Assembly: GCA_003153555.1 (NCBI GenBank)
Contig: PLZS01000048.1
Coordinates: 62,001-126,000 of the forward strand
Source: Candidatus Melainabacteria bacterium
GTDB lineage: Bacteria > Cyanobacteriota > Vampirovibrionia > Obscuribacterales > Obscuribacteraceae
DNA: 64,000 nucleotides
Direction of reading: 5' to 3'
In this document: positions 54,753 through 63,889 of the stretch, in pieces
How the letters are laid out: each line of letters starts with the position of its first letter
Numbering within the stretch: the first letter of the stretch is position 1
Translations under genes and position numbers: made by a program
The notes under the pieces: model-generated
Told to the model about the DNA's origin: nothing
The model's database searches: none
What the model saw: only the letters and a program-made list of their open reading frames with translations

Positions 54753-55451
54753 ATGGCGAGTCGGAAAAGTTCAACAATGGCTCTGTTGGCTTTGTGTTTG
54801 ATTGGATGGAGTGGGGCGCGGGCTGACGAGACAGTTCCCTCAGCGACTCAGACCCCAGCTCTGGTATCGCCTGTCACGCCAGAGGCGACTCCGGCTATGA
54901 CACCCGCTGCTGCCACGCCTGTGACTCCCGTAGATCCTCTCCCTGTGGCAGCACCTTTAGCTAAACCAGCCCTGCCATCAGACCCCACCGCGTTGCTCTA
55001 CGCCGATAATGTGGCGCCAGGGCCATACGAGGCCAAAAGGAAATTGCTACTGGCCAGCATTAAGATGGCCAAAAAACAGGGTTTTGGTATCACTGTCTAT
55101 TTGAATGAGCTGAATAAAGTTGAAGATCAAATTAAACAAGGTAATTCCGGGCCACAACTGGAAGCGAGAGTCGATTCAATTGCCGATGGCTTGCAAGATC
55201 AATTGAAACGCAGTCAAATACTAAAAACTCAGCGCCCCGCTGGATCATCATCGGCATCTCATTATACTCAAGTGTCGACGGATTCCGGTGCTGGTCATCC
55301 GCGCCGATCCACTGATGCGATCATCAACGAACTGCGACAAAAATATGGTGACAAAATTCCTGGCGGTCTTGGTGGACTCGATGGTGATTTGAAAGAAAAG
55401 CTCATGAAGAGTGATGTTGCGAAGGAATATTTGAAAAAAATGCAACAATAG
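54753..55451 (+). CDS. Secreted Pro/Thr/Ala-rich protein
   Basis: AAGGAGG lies seven bases before ATG. A signal peptide (MASRKSSTMALLALCLIGWSGARA) is followed by a Pro/Thr/Ala-rich linker (about 25-75) and a helical region with KRKLLLASIKMAKKQGFGI and EDQIKQG. The C-terminus has INELRQKYGDKIPGGLGGLD. No family recognised. Its stop is one base from the convergent RNB-ribonuclease stop. Confidence 0.65.
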   Translation: MASRKSSTMALLALCLIGWSGARADETVPSATQTPALVSPVTPEATPAMTPAAATPVTPVDPLPVAAPLAKPALPSDPTALLYADNVAPGPYEAKRKLLLASIKMAKKQGFGITVYLNELNKVEDQIKQGNSGPQLEARVDSIADGLQDQLKRSQILKTQRPAGSSSASHYTQVSTDSGAGHPRRSTDAIINELRQKYGDKIPGGLGGLDGDLKEKLMKSDVAKEYLKKMQQ

Positions 55452-55452
55452 A

Positions 55453-56910
55453 CTAAAGCTTTTGAAAGTCTATGAACCCTTTCGCCGGATTGGTGGATAC
55501 CAATCGCACCTTGATTTTATCGCCGACATCGACGCCTTGCTGTCCCTTCACGAGCCGACCTTCAGCGGATGGTTTGGAAATGCGTATATAAGTACCGTCT
55601 TCCTTGACACCAGTGACGATACCTTTAAACACTTGACCAATTTTATCGCTCAGCAGTACCGCGGCGGCAGCCTTTCTGATAAAGCGTTCAACTCTGTTGG
55701 CAGCGCTGGCCATTTCTGTGCAATGTGCAGCGATCTGTTCTAGTTCATCTTGTGAATATGGACTGGGCGTGTTATAGATTACACTTTTAAGCAGCCGCTG
55801 GGTGACTAGATCAGGATAGCGCCGATTTGGCGCTGTTGAATGTGTATAATCTTGCACTGCCAGTCCAAAGTGTCCGTCATGGCTGTCTCCTGACTTTACC
55901 ACCACGTATTCGCCAGGACCTAACAGTTTAACAATGGTCAAAGATAAGTCTGGGAAGTGTTCAGGATCGGTGGATTTTCTGCGCACAAGAAATTCTGATA
56001 GGGCTTTTGGATCTGGTGCCTCCGGTAACGTGTATCCAAGTTCGCTAGCAATTTCGACGATCTTAGGCCAGCGTTTTGGTTCTTTAACTATTCGCCTTAT
56101 CGAATAGGTGCCCTTTTGATCTAACAGTACTGCCATAGCTGTGTTTGCTGTGACCATAAGATTTTCGATCAAATCTCGGGCAGAGTTATGATCGGTTGTT
56201 ACGATGTCTACAACTTTTCCATTTACAGCAACAGGCGTGGCTTCAATAGTTGAAAGATTGAGGGCACCGTTTTGAACTCGCACGTCATTAAGCAATTCGG
56301 AACATTCTTGTTGCATTCTAAGTTGATCTGCTAGACCTTCGACCGCTATCTTATCGGGTAAATTTTCAGTGCTGTCTAACCACGGACCGATGTCGGGATA
56401 AGCCAGTTTGGCGTGATTTCTGACAAGGGCCCGATACAAATCTGTGGAACTAACTTTTCCTGCTTTATCGACCACCAAATCGATTATGATCGCCAGTCGA
56501 TCGACATTCGGCAAAAGTGAGCTGATGTCAAACGACAGCTTTTCGGGCAACATGGGGTACGTCATGATGCCCATGTAGACAGATGTTGTGTTGAGTTTTG
56601 CCAGTTGATCAACTGCAGAGTCTTTGATTACATAGGCATCGACATCTGCGATGCCTATTAACAGTCTCATATTGCCGTCCGGAAGCCGTTCAGACCACTC
56701 TATCTGGTCTAAGTCTTGAGATTCTCTGTTGTCGATAGAAGACCAGAGCAACTTTCTCAAATCCTTGGTGCCACAGTCACCGGTTGGAGGATTTGATTTC
56801 AATTTCTTGAGCTGTTCCAAAACTGTGGCTGGGAGGTCAGGAGCAAAGCCTGCTTCTATCATTGCGTCATGAGCCATGGCGCCCAAGTCTACGTGATTTA
56901 TTTTTGACAT
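55453..56910 (-). CDS. RNB-domain 3'-5' exoribonuclease
   Basis: RNase II/R catalytic domain (about 45-390) followed by an S1-like domain (about 410-483: GQVFKGIVTGVKEDGTYIRI). The active-site segment reads SSIDNRESQDLDQIEW, the DLDQ variant rather than DMDD seen in E. coli RNase II; this variant is typical of a subfamily with short N-terminus, as in Deinococcus. Other RNB motifs: YPMLPEKLSFDISSLLPNVD and DYTHSTAPNRRYPDLVTQRL. The N-terminal cold-shock domains are missing. About 485 aa. Likely degrades single-stranded RNA. Confidence 0.88.
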   Translation of the reverse strand: MSKINHVDLGAMAHDAMIEAGFAPDLPATVLEQLKKLKSNPPTGDCGTKDLRKLLWSSIDNRESQDLDQIEWSERLPDGNMRLLIGIADVDAYVIKDSAVDQLAKLNTTSVYMGIMTYPMLPEKLSFDISSLLPNVDRLAIIIDLVVDKAGKVSSTDLYRALVRNHAKLAYPDIGPWLDSTENLPDKIAVEGLADQLRMQQECSELLNDVRVQNGALNLSTIEATPVAVNGKVVDIVTTDHNSARDLIENLMVTANTAMAVLLDQKGTYSIRRIVKEPKRWPKIVEIASELGYTLPEAPDPKALSEFLVRRKSTDPEHFPDLSLTIVKLLGPGEYVVVKSGDSHDGHFGLAVQDYTHSTAPNRRYPDLVTQRLLKSVIYNTPSPYSQDELEQIAAHCTEMASAANRVERFIRKAAAAVLLSDKIGQVFKGIVTGVKEDGTYIRISKPSAEGRLVKGQQGVDVGDKIKVRLVSTNPAKGFIDFQKL

Positions 56911-56986
56911 TTACTTAGCTGTGGGTGGGAGTCATGATTATTGCATTTAAAATCAATCCAGAGCCGCTCGAGCTCCACACTGCATT

Positions 56987-57271
56987 TTAAGCGAAGTCAA
57001 ACACTTCCAACTGTCGAGCTTCTGGCAAACTGATTAGGCGCCCTTTCCCGAGAGTGCCACCGATTCCAGATGAGCTCCAATCGCATCCTTTCGTGTTGTC
57101 AAAGCGACCAATGCATTCTTGATATGCCAATTGTTCGTCTAAACCTTTCGTCCTGAAATCTTCCAGCGTCGAAACATTGCCGCATTTAGGACAGCAGAAT
57201 CGTGCCTGCTCAAGGGCCCCATAACGCTTGTTTGCTTCTTCCAACCATTCGTCTAAAGTTTGATTGATCAT
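56987..57271 (-). CDS. VVA0879-like zinc-finger protein, about 94 aa
   Basis: ATG 57271 is preferred (GGAG five bases upstream; family starts at MINQTLDEWLEEANKRYG). Two CxxC-like positions (FCCPKCGNV) and a later Cys pair (QECIGRFDNTKGCDWSSSG) suggest a zinc-binding fold, followed by GTLGKGRLISLP. Similar short proteins are common in phages and bacteria (VVA0879-type) and are uncharacterised. Standalone. Confidence 0.6.
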   Translation of the reverse strand: MINQTLDEWLEEANKRYGALEQARFCCPKCGNVSTLEDFRTKGLDEQLAYQECIGRFDNTKGCDWSSSGIGGTLGKGRLISLPEARQLEVFDFA

Positions 57272-57496
57272 CATTGCTCCGTGATTAGGACGGATTTCAT
57301 ACGTCAACACCTATTGTTCCAGGGGTTATTGATGTCTTTTAACACATGCCCGTGAAATAGGCTTCGATAACAGATCAAGGTCGGGTCGGTGGTGATAGCG
57401 TTCTTAGAAAGCGTTGCCACGTCAAGCCTTGCGAGTTCGCTGAGTGACAGCGGGTAAAATGACTGAGCTATTAATTAGTATTACAGCTGGTGCCGC

Positions 57497-60304
57497 TTAA
57501 TCCTGGTTTGGGTCGAGTAACTTACGCAGAGTGCTGTTTAGCAATTCACTATCAATTGTGGATTGGTCGACAATCGTAATTAGATTCTCAGGACGCGCAT
57601 ATTTAGGTCTAGAACTGTAAAATTTGTCAATGTCATCCCACACGGGTAGCTCAATTTGTTGTCGCGACTTCAGCTCGATTATACGTTTTCCATCCATCCA
57701 AGTCTCTTTCAAAGTTGATTGATTCAGATCAGCTATCAACCAAGCGACATTCCTATCGTAAAAGAATGCCTCAGCGATACTGATCAAAGTATCTGTGGAT
57801 GCAACCAAGGTCTTCGGCCTTATGATCGCAGGGTTGGCGAGCTTTTTCTTTTGTTTCGGTTTTACTCGCCTTTGATCTGATGATTCAGTATCATTATCCA
57901 TTGCTCTTGATGTTTTCTCTTGATGTTCGTCCTTTGTAGTTGATTTGGCGGCTAACTCGTATATCGGTGGATCGGCGATCTGATTAACTGCAGAAGTAAT
58001 GCAGTGGCTTTGCTCGAACACAGAAGTATTTGCTGGCGAGAAGTTGGCTCGGATTCTGTTCGTTCCCATTCGACCGATAATTACTGCAAGTGCAATTTCA
58101 GCTCCTGAGATGAACGTCTTCCCAATAAACTCTTGCGAGCATGTGAATTTTTCGATGGGGCGATTTTTTATTTCTGCTTGTTGTGAGGATGCACCATCTT
58201 GAACTAGATTTCCTTGCTTGGTGTCTACTGTGCTCGAGTCTGTTGGCTTGGTACCAGGAATGAGCTCAATATTAGGACCCACGTTCGACACTGAAGTCCG
58301 AATACGAGTTGCACCAGCTGCCGCAATAATAATGGCCAAAGCAATCTCGCTGCCCAAAATGTATCGCTTATTGTTTGGATTAAATCGTCTTTTGTCCATG
58401 CCAGCAAGCGATGTAAGTTCGGTGCTTGTATCGTTGATGTTACCAATGCTAGAACCTGCACTCCTATTGCCTGTAGTGACAGCTACTTTAGGACCGCTAG
58501 TAACGCTGGTTCTACCTTCAGGGCTGCCGTCAGAACGAAGTGGAGTAGGTTGGGTGGACCAATTTCCAGTAGAGCGATACGTGAAAACTTTTGAAAACTC
58601 TGAGTGGCTATGATTGAGTGCTGATTGCCAGCGCAGCTCTGAGATGCCGTGAGTGTTCAAAAGATGCATGAAGCTTTCGGCGCTTTCCCTTAGTTTCGAC
58701 GGTACACCAAGGTTATCTTGCTTATTGGCTTTTAAGTCTGACAGGCTAGCAGCCGAAAGTTTTGTAGTTATCGAATCATGAATTTTTGGAAGATTAGTTT
58801 GTGGAACGGCGATGTGGCTGTTTTGATCAACACCTTCATTTCTCCAGGCCCGTTTAATCTCATTTGGTCCTGACGTTGATTCCTGAGTTGCTTTTTGGGG
58901 TCCACTAGAAAGTTTGATTTGGTCAATCGTACCTTCTGACAATGGTTTTGTAGCAAATTCTCTTGTGCTTCCGGAGTCCATGACGTCCGAGCTGTGGTTC
59001 GTATTCTGAAAATGAACCGTCAACGGTTGGTTTTTCTCGATCGGCTGGGTGACCCTGTCAGGCTTGGAATTCGGCGATCCTAGGTGCGTGGAAGACAGTG
59101 AGTTTTTTTGATCAGAACCTGGAAGGTCTTTGTCTTTAGTCAAGCGTGGTTGTTGCCAAGCGGGGATGTTGTCATGCGGCTCTGCTTGCCTAGTGTTTTG
59201 GATCGAGAATTTACAATCTGATTGTTCCTGACTCGAACTAACTTTAATTAGCGAATCCTTAGGTGGCAGTTGAGTTGGGTGCGAGTCCGAATCACGGTTA
59301 ACAGCGGAACGCAGAGTACCTTTGTCTCTTGTGATGGACTGAACTGAGTCTGAAGCATTTAGGGACTTTGGGATGCTGTTTAGGCGTTCCGCCTTGCTTT
59401 GATCTGGCATGGAATATTGCGGCGCCGACGCTGATGTTTCAGGACTTTGCGCATTATTCTTAACTACATTGTCCCAAGTAATCGGGTTGCTTTTTTGGCT
59501 GCCAAATTCAGCGTGCTCTATTTTGCCACCGCTGGCTTCTCTATTGGTGCCTTTTTGAGAATTCACTTCCTGGAGTTCGATGCTCTTGAAAGGCTTGACG
59601 ATATGACTAGGGTCGGCAAGTAAATCAGAGGAACTTGAACGACTGGAGGAATTTCGATTTTCAATTAATTTGTCGAGTTCGCTGGACTGCTGTTTAGGTT
59701 GAGCGAGCTTGTGATCATTGGTAGTTGAAATTGGATTCGACGAGTTCGCTTCGTTATGGCTTTGTGACTGCGCTTGCGTTGGATTGCCTAAATTATCCGA
59801 CGAGGGAAGATTTGTTGGAGGCTGCTTCTCAGCAGAAATCTGGAAACCTTTGTCTTCTACAGGGCATTGGCCTGAGTCTTGCAGTTTGCTTGAGTCTGAA
59901 GTTCGTGGGTTGCTTGTTTCGGTGCCCAGTCTTTTAAAATCAACTATGTCTTGTTGTTTTGAGCGTTCACTAATTTCTTGCTCCATGCTTTTGACAAAAG
60001 CGGTGTGATCGTAAAATGGAATACTCGCTGTAAGCGAATCGTGCAGCGATGAGTAGATTTTCAAGTCAGCTTTCTGTTGTGCATTCAGGTTTGCATCATT
60101 GGGATCAATGTTTTTGCCCCGCATATAACTGACGATACTTTCAGGCGACAATTGTGCCACCAGTGTTTTTGCGTCAAATCCTGTGACTACACTGAGAGCC
60201 GAGTTCACAGCTTGACCTGCAAAGTCGGCAATCAATTTCAGCGGATCTGCGCCCTGGGCGGGCTTGCTCTTCCCATCTTTGCTGTGGTCAGATTCACTAG
60301 CCAC
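57497..60304 (-). CDS. Large low-complexity protein with two repeated helices and LysM-like C-terminus
   Basis: 935 residues without a signal peptide. About 140-620 is a Ser/Gln/Asn/Lys-rich disordered region. Two related hydrophobic segments occur near 647 and 725: YILGSEIALAIIIAAAGATR and FISGAEIALAVIIGRMGTNR, each ending in RIR. The end (about 830-885: TLVASTDTLISIAEAFFYDR, NVAWLIADLNQ, RQQIELPVWD) resembles a divergent LysM. A copy of the dispersed palindrome lies inside the coding region (59015). The protein may be anchored to the envelope or to a cytoplasmic assembly; function unknown. Confidence 0.6.
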   Translation of the reverse strand: MASESDHSKDGKSKPAQGADPLKLIADFAGQAVNSALSVVTGFDAKTLVAQLSPESIVSYMRGKNIDPNDANLNAQQKADLKIYSSLHDSLTASIPFYDHTAFVKSMEQEISERSKQQDIVDFKRLGTETSNPRTSDSSKLQDSGQCPVEDKGFQISAEKQPPTNLPSSDNLGNPTQAQSQSHNEANSSNPISTTNDHKLAQPKQQSSELDKLIENRNSSSRSSSSDLLADPSHIVKPFKSIELQEVNSQKGTNREASGGKIEHAEFGSQKSNPITWDNVVKNNAQSPETSASAPQYSMPDQSKAERLNSIPKSLNASDSVQSITRDKGTLRSAVNRDSDSHPTQLPPKDSLIKVSSSQEQSDCKFSIQNTRQAEPHDNIPAWQQPRLTKDKDLPGSDQKNSLSSTHLGSPNSKPDRVTQPIEKNQPLTVHFQNTNHSSDVMDSGSTREFATKPLSEGTIDQIKLSSGPQKATQESTSGPNEIKRAWRNEGVDQNSHIAVPQTNLPKIHDSITTKLSAASLSDLKANKQDNLGVPSKLRESAESFMHLLNTHGISELRWQSALNHSHSEFSKVFTYRSTGNWSTQPTPLRSDGSPEGRTSVTSGPKVAVTTGNRSAGSSIGNINDTSTELTSLAGMDKRRFNPNNKRYILGSEIALAIIIAAAGATRIRTSVSNVGPNIELIPGTKPTDSSTVDTKQGNLVQDGASSQQAEIKNRPIEKFTCSQEFIGKTFISGAEIALAVIIGRMGTNRIRANFSPANTSVFEQSHCITSAVNQIADPPIYELAAKSTTKDEHQEKTSRAMDNDTESSDQRRVKPKQKKKLANPAIIRPKTLVASTDTLISIAEAFFYDRNVAWLIADLNQSTLKETWMDGKRIIELKSRQQIELPVWDDIDKFYSSRPKYARPENLITIVDQSTIDSELLNSTLRKLLDPNQD
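59015..59028. repeat. Copy of the dispersed palindrome inside a coding region
   Basis: AACCGTCAACGGTT; on the minus strand the wider match to the array at 16301 is AACCAACCGTTGACGGTT, encoding NQPLTV in the disordered part of the large protein. It keeps the reading frame. Confidence 0.7.
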
Positions 60305-60381
60305 TTTGTCTGCCCTCGACCTGCAGAGCCATTGTGCCCTGTTAGCCAGTGACCCAATCCGAAGATTCTTTGATTAATCCG

Positions 60382-61158
60382 TCATCGAGCCGCTTGGATC
60401 CGTTTTATAAGTTTTGTCGACAAGCTTCTCGGTGTTAATTTGGTCGCGAACGCCATCAACTTGTTCATCGCTCCGGTTATAACGATCGTCTCACCATGCA
60501 TCATGCCTCGATAGCCTTCTTTGGCAACTGTGTTAGAGTCCATCGGTTTAACCATCGAAAACAGTTTCGATCTCCCCAAACCTGCCCTTTCCTGAAACTC
60601 TGTTTGAGTAGCGCCAGGACACACTACAGTAACTGTAATACCCGTGCCTTCAAGTTCGCAAGCCAGTGCTTCAGAGAAAGACAAAACATACGCTTTGCTT
60701 GCATAATAAACTGCCATCTGTGGACCAGCGACAAAAGCAGCCATAGAAGCCAAATTCATTATTTTCCCACTTCTGTTTTTGATCATTGACGGAAGAATTA
60801 GTTTGGTTAGTTTCGTTAAGGCGACGATGTTGACTTGCAAAAGTGCTATCTCTGCCTCAAGTGAATTTTCAGAAAAATTTCCATAATTGGCAAAGCCTGC
60901 ATTGTTGATTAGCACTTCGATCTCCAAATTCTGCGCCGCGAGCTGCTCCATTATCTTCTCGCATGCGCCCGGTACCGAAAGATCTTGGACGATAACATAT
61001 GTTTCAATAGATTGCTTTCTTAACTCTTCTGCTCGTCGTTCAAGTTGGTGCTGATTGCGAGCTGTCAAAACAATGAAATAACCATCTTGAGCAAGTAGTT
61101 TGCATAGTTCGAAGCCGATCCCTTCAGAAGCTCCGGTCACTAACGCAATCTTGGCCAA
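60382..61158 (-). CDS. Short-chain dehydrogenase/reductase
   Basis: Classical SDR: TGASEGIGFELCKLL for NAD(P), NNAGFANYG, catalytic Ser in NLASMAAF and YxxxK in YYASKAYVLSF, then VCPGATQTEF. TTG 61158 is the likely start (GGGAGA about eight bases upstream, product LAKIALVTGASEG); the ORF track start adds 18 residues. About 258 aa, normal. Resembles DltE/YqjQ-type SDRs of unknown substrate. Divergent from the cupin gene. Confidence 0.88.
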   Translation of the reverse strand: MAKIALVTGASEGIGFELCKLLAQDGYFIVLTARNQHQLERRAEELRKQSIETYVIVQDLSVPGACEKIMEQLAAQNLEIEVLINNAGFANYGNFSENSLEAEIALLQVNIVALTKLTKLILPSMIKNRSGKIMNLASMAAFVAGPQMAVYYASKAYVLSFSEALACELEGTGITVTVVCPGATQTEFQERAGLGRSKLFSMVKPMDSNTVAKEGYRGMMHGETIVITGAMNKLMAFATKLTPRSLSTKLIKRIQAAR

Positions 61159-61232
61159 CTTGAATTCTCCCTGAAAGGCGATGATTGAACGTGTATCCTT
61201 GACGAATAGCAATAAGGAACTGAGACTTCAGT

Positions 61233-61736
61233 ATGACACCTGAGGAGTTGAAAGTATTTTTTGATCTTAAACCGCTTCCATTGGAAGGCGGTTACTTTAG
61301 GGAATTTTTCAGGTCACCAGAGATTCTCATGCAGTCGGCGTTACCCGAGCGATACAAAAGTGACAAGTCAACGATGACTTCGATTTTCTATTTGCTTGAA
61401 CCTGGTATCTTTTCTGCTTTTCATAGATTGCAATCCGACGAAATCTATCATTTCTATCTTGGCGACCCCGTCGACCTGGTGCTACTCAACATTGACGGAT
61501 CCCTTACGAATGTCACTTTAGGCTCGGATATATACGCAGGGCATCAGCTGCAATACGCTGTTCCCAAAGGTGTGTGGCAAGGATCTACTCTTATGCCCGG
61601 TGGTCAATTCGCGCTGATGGGTTGCACGGTGGCGCCGGGGTTCGACCCAGACGATTACGAGCACGGGCATTGGGAAACTTTATTGCGTCAGTATCCAGCG
61701 CACCATGCGTTGATCATGAAGCTGACTAACAAGTAA
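61233..61736 (+). CDS. Cupin superfamily DUF985 protein
   Basis: Cupin_5/DUF985: LEGGYFREFFRSPE, STMTSIFYLLEPGIFSAFHR, SDEIYHFYLGDPVDLVLL, QLQYAVPKGVWQGSTL and GCTVAPGFDPDDYEHG. His and Glu residues for a metal site are present (FHRLQSDEIYHF). The family is widespread, mostly uncharacterised, possibly sugar-isomerase-like. 167 aa, normal length. ATG 61233. Confidence 0.9.
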   Translation: MTPEELKVFFDLKPLPLEGGYFREFFRSPEILMQSALPERYKSDKSTMTSIFYLLEPGIFSAFHRLQSDEIYHFYLGDPVDLVLLNIDGSLTNVTLGSDIYAGHQLQYAVPKGVWQGSTLMPGGQFALMGCTVAPGFDPDDYEHGHWETLLRQYPAHHALIMKLTNK

Positions 61737-61803
61737 CAGAAGTCAGATCCGCTTTTGTGATCTGATATTCGAATTTTTCAAAATGCTCATGTGAATTGTG
61801 TAT

Positions 61804-62583
61804 TTAATCAAGACGACGAAGTACGTATACAAGCCTTTGAGCGTCATGCTCTTTGAATTCTGTGTCAGGATTTAACTCACCCAACTTGCAGACAATTTCA
61901 AAGGCCGCACTTTCACGAATCACATGTTCAAGCGCTTCGCCTGACCATGAGCGAATCGTCAAGTAATCTTGGAAGTCGACTGGCTCTCCGCGAAGTTGAC
62001 CAACAATATGCACAAATACTTTGCGAATGTGCATATCTTGATCAAACTGATCATCTGATCTGCCGAAATCTACTCTCATTTGTAGCTCTTGCATCTCCAA
62101 GAGCCATGAGGCTGCGTGCAGCGAATCGCGATTGGTCCATGGAGGAAAGTGTGCTTCGATAACGTAGAGTCCATTCACATTTAAATGCCGCCAAACTGCA
62201 AACAAATGTTTGAGGAGATCGTCATCTGTATACAAGTGTCCAATCGAATTGAGCAAAATCATGGCCAAATCATATTTGTGCGGAATGGCAAAATCTCGCA
62301 TGTTCGCCTGATAAACATCCAGTGGTACTGAGTTTTGCTTTGCGAGAGCAGAGGCATAGCGGCACATATCAGCAGCATAGTCCAGCGCAGCTGATTTATA
62401 GTTTCGCGCCGCAAATTCGAGTGAGTGGCGTCCTGGACCAGCAGCAAGTTCCAGTATACGTTCCAATTGATAATCTTTACGAAAGCGCCGATGACACTCA
62501 ATCAGACCATCCACATGGTATCCGACCGCAGGTCGCCGAAAAGCAATGTCATACAGCAATGGAATTTCGTAGAGTTTTTGCAT
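61804..62583 (-). CDS. Class I SAM-dependent methyltransferase
   Basis: Rossmann methyltransferase with SAM motif I ILELAAGPGRHSLEFAARNY (about 44-63), the acidic motif II AALDYAADMCRYA, YQANMRDFAIP and YDLAMILLNSIGHL. The C-terminal half forms the usual beta extension (VIEAHFPPW). ATG 62583 (MQKLYEIPLLYDIAF) is preferred to the ORF track start. Substrate unknown. It is divergent from the broken flavin reductase gene. Confidence 0.85.
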   Translation of the reverse strand: MQKLYEIPLLYDIAFRRPAVGYHVDGLIECHRRFRKDYQLERILELAAGPGRHSLEFAARNYKSAALDYAADMCRYASALAKQNSVPLDVYQANMRDFAIPHKYDLAMILLNSIGHLYTDDDLLKHLFAVWRHLNVNGLYVIEAHFPPWTNRDSLHAASWLLEMQELQMRVDFGRSDDQFDQDMHIRKVFVHIVGQLRGEPVDFQDYLTIRSWSGEALEHVIRESAAFEIVCKLGELNPDTEFKEHDAQRLVYVLRRLD

Positions 62584-62652
62584 CTTATATAAAAAATGTG
62601 GTGTGGAACCTCGATTACGATAACATGCGATCATTAATCAGTCAGGAAAGAA

Positions 62653-62934
62653 ATGCGTCGCACTTACAACAAGAGCAATTTTCAAGTCGCCAAAATTCGT
62701 CGGTTTCTCGAGCCGGGCCCAATTGTTCTAGTCAGTTCAGCCTGGAAAGGACAGTCGAACATTATGACGATGGGCTGGCAAACGGTCATGGAATTTTCAC
62801 CCTCTCTGGTTGGTTGCATGATCACCGCTGCCAACCACAGTTTTGAAATGATTCGATCTAGCAAAGAATGTGTGATCAATATTCCAACGGACGATCTCGT
62901 GAATGAGGTAGTCGGCATTGGCAACACGACCTGA
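62653..62934 (+). pseudogene. Flavin-reductase-like protein, truncated by a stop codon
   Basis: The N-terminal half of a flavoredoxin/FlaRed-like protein: GPIVLVSSAWKGQSNIMTMG, MITAANHSFEMIRSSKECVI and NIPTDDLVNEVVGIGN. In the family the next residues are TSGAEIDKF; here they read TT-stop-AEID (TGA where GGA is expected), after which the sequence no longer matches. The normal length is about 180-200 aa; 93 remain. No downstream half is seen, so stop plus deletion have inactivated it. Confidence 0.75.
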
Positions 62935-63349
62935 GCTGAGATTGATCCACCATTAAGGCCATGGCATATTTATGATTTCTGGAAAGAGTATCAACCTCAA
63001 GAAGATTCAGACCTGAGAATTTGTAGACGCCCCTCTATTACATTAAAGGGTGGGGAGATCCTTTGATCTTTTTGCTTCCATTTAATATGTTAAGCAAAAA
63101 ACGCGGACTTGGGTGATCCTGCTATTCTTTGTCTATCAATCTCTTTCAGGATCTGAATTGTCCCGAGACGCTGATGTAATATTACTTTACCTGATCTTGG
63201 ATCCTGAAAAGTTGAAGGGTAGCCAACCTTTTAATCAAATATTTTCTGGCAGTGAGCGCGATTGTAGTTCCGTTGGATCAGCGGTTCTGCGCGGTTGAAT
63301 TAATACGGTTCCAGAAGGAGTCAACTCCTCAACTGAGTTTGCTCGACTA
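62935..63349. other. Intergenic region with no supported gene
   Basis: Between the broken flavin reductase and the EF-P-like gene. The ORF at 63113 (61 aa) has no RBS and no recognisable features. A short inverted pair GATCCTTTGATC lies near 63057. AAGGAG at 63317 is about 30 bases before the next ATG, too far to serve it. Nothing else is seen. Confidence 0.5.
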
Positions 63350-63889
63350 ATGTACGCTTATAGTGACAATGATCAACAGGTTGTAGCTATGCCGACTGAC
63401 GAATTTTCGAATAGTAAATCATTCTATTACTCAGAAAAAGAACAAAAAATTGCGGGAAAGAAACTTGCCGTGTTTGAGGCAATGTATTTGTACAAATCTG
63501 GCGACCGTTTTGTGATGATGTGTTCAAGCAGTTACGACCAATTTGAGCTTGACGCGAGCATGATCGGTCCTGCAGCGAGATTTTTGAAGGAAGGACTTGA
63601 AGGAATTATCGTCCATAGATCAGCCAACCTTCCGACGGTTGTTAACTTCGACGAGGGATTAATAAGAACGTTTGGCGGGGAACGTATCATCTCAGTGGAA
63701 CTTCCGCTGATTGTCGAACTGGAAATAGTTTCAATTTCCGAAGTTTCAAAAGAAGAAGGTGATACTAATGACGATGGCAAATTGTCAGCGGAGCTTGAAA
63801 CTGGTGCCACCATTTTTGTGCCCCGTAAAGTAAAGCGACGTGACAAAATTCGCGTTGATACTAAACTCGGTGAGTACGTTGACACTTAG
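63350..63889 (+). CDS. Divergent EF-P-like protein lacking the Lys-loop domain
   Basis: Residues about 45-179 resemble elongation factor P domains II and III: MYLYKSGDRFVMMCSSSYDQ, LPLIVELEIVSIS, and the C-terminal GATIFVPRKVKRRDKIRVDT followed by KLGEYV (EF-P: GL.V.VP.FI..GD.I.VDT..GEYV). Domain I, with the KPGKGXA loop that is modified in EF-P, is absent; only about 24 unrelated residues precede the matching part. I found no domain I in the other frames upstream. The start has no RBS. It may be a truncated paralogue or a new use of the OB domains. Confidence 0.6.
   Translation: MYAYSDNDQQVVAMPTDEFSNSKSFYYSEKEQKIAGKKLAVFEAMYLYKSGDRFVMMCSSSYDQFELDASMIGPAARFLKEGLEGIIVHRSANLPTVVNFDEGLIRTFGGERIISVELPLIVELEIVSISEVSKEEGDTNDDGKLSAELETGATIFVPRKVKRRDKIRVDTKLGEYVDT

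Noticed and set aside
57999-60008. Several plus-strand ORFs (67-131 aa) inside the large protein gene
   Set aside because: Low-complexity coding strand produces open frames on the opposite strand; no independent support.
62925-62940. TGA in the flavin reductase as a selenocysteine or recoded codon
   Set aside because: The expected residue is a conserved Gly, not Cys, and sequence similarity is lost soon after; a nonsense mutation is simpler.
63113-63298. 61-aa ORF before the EF-P-like gene
   Set aside because: No RBS, no features, and it does not encode the missing EF-P domain I.
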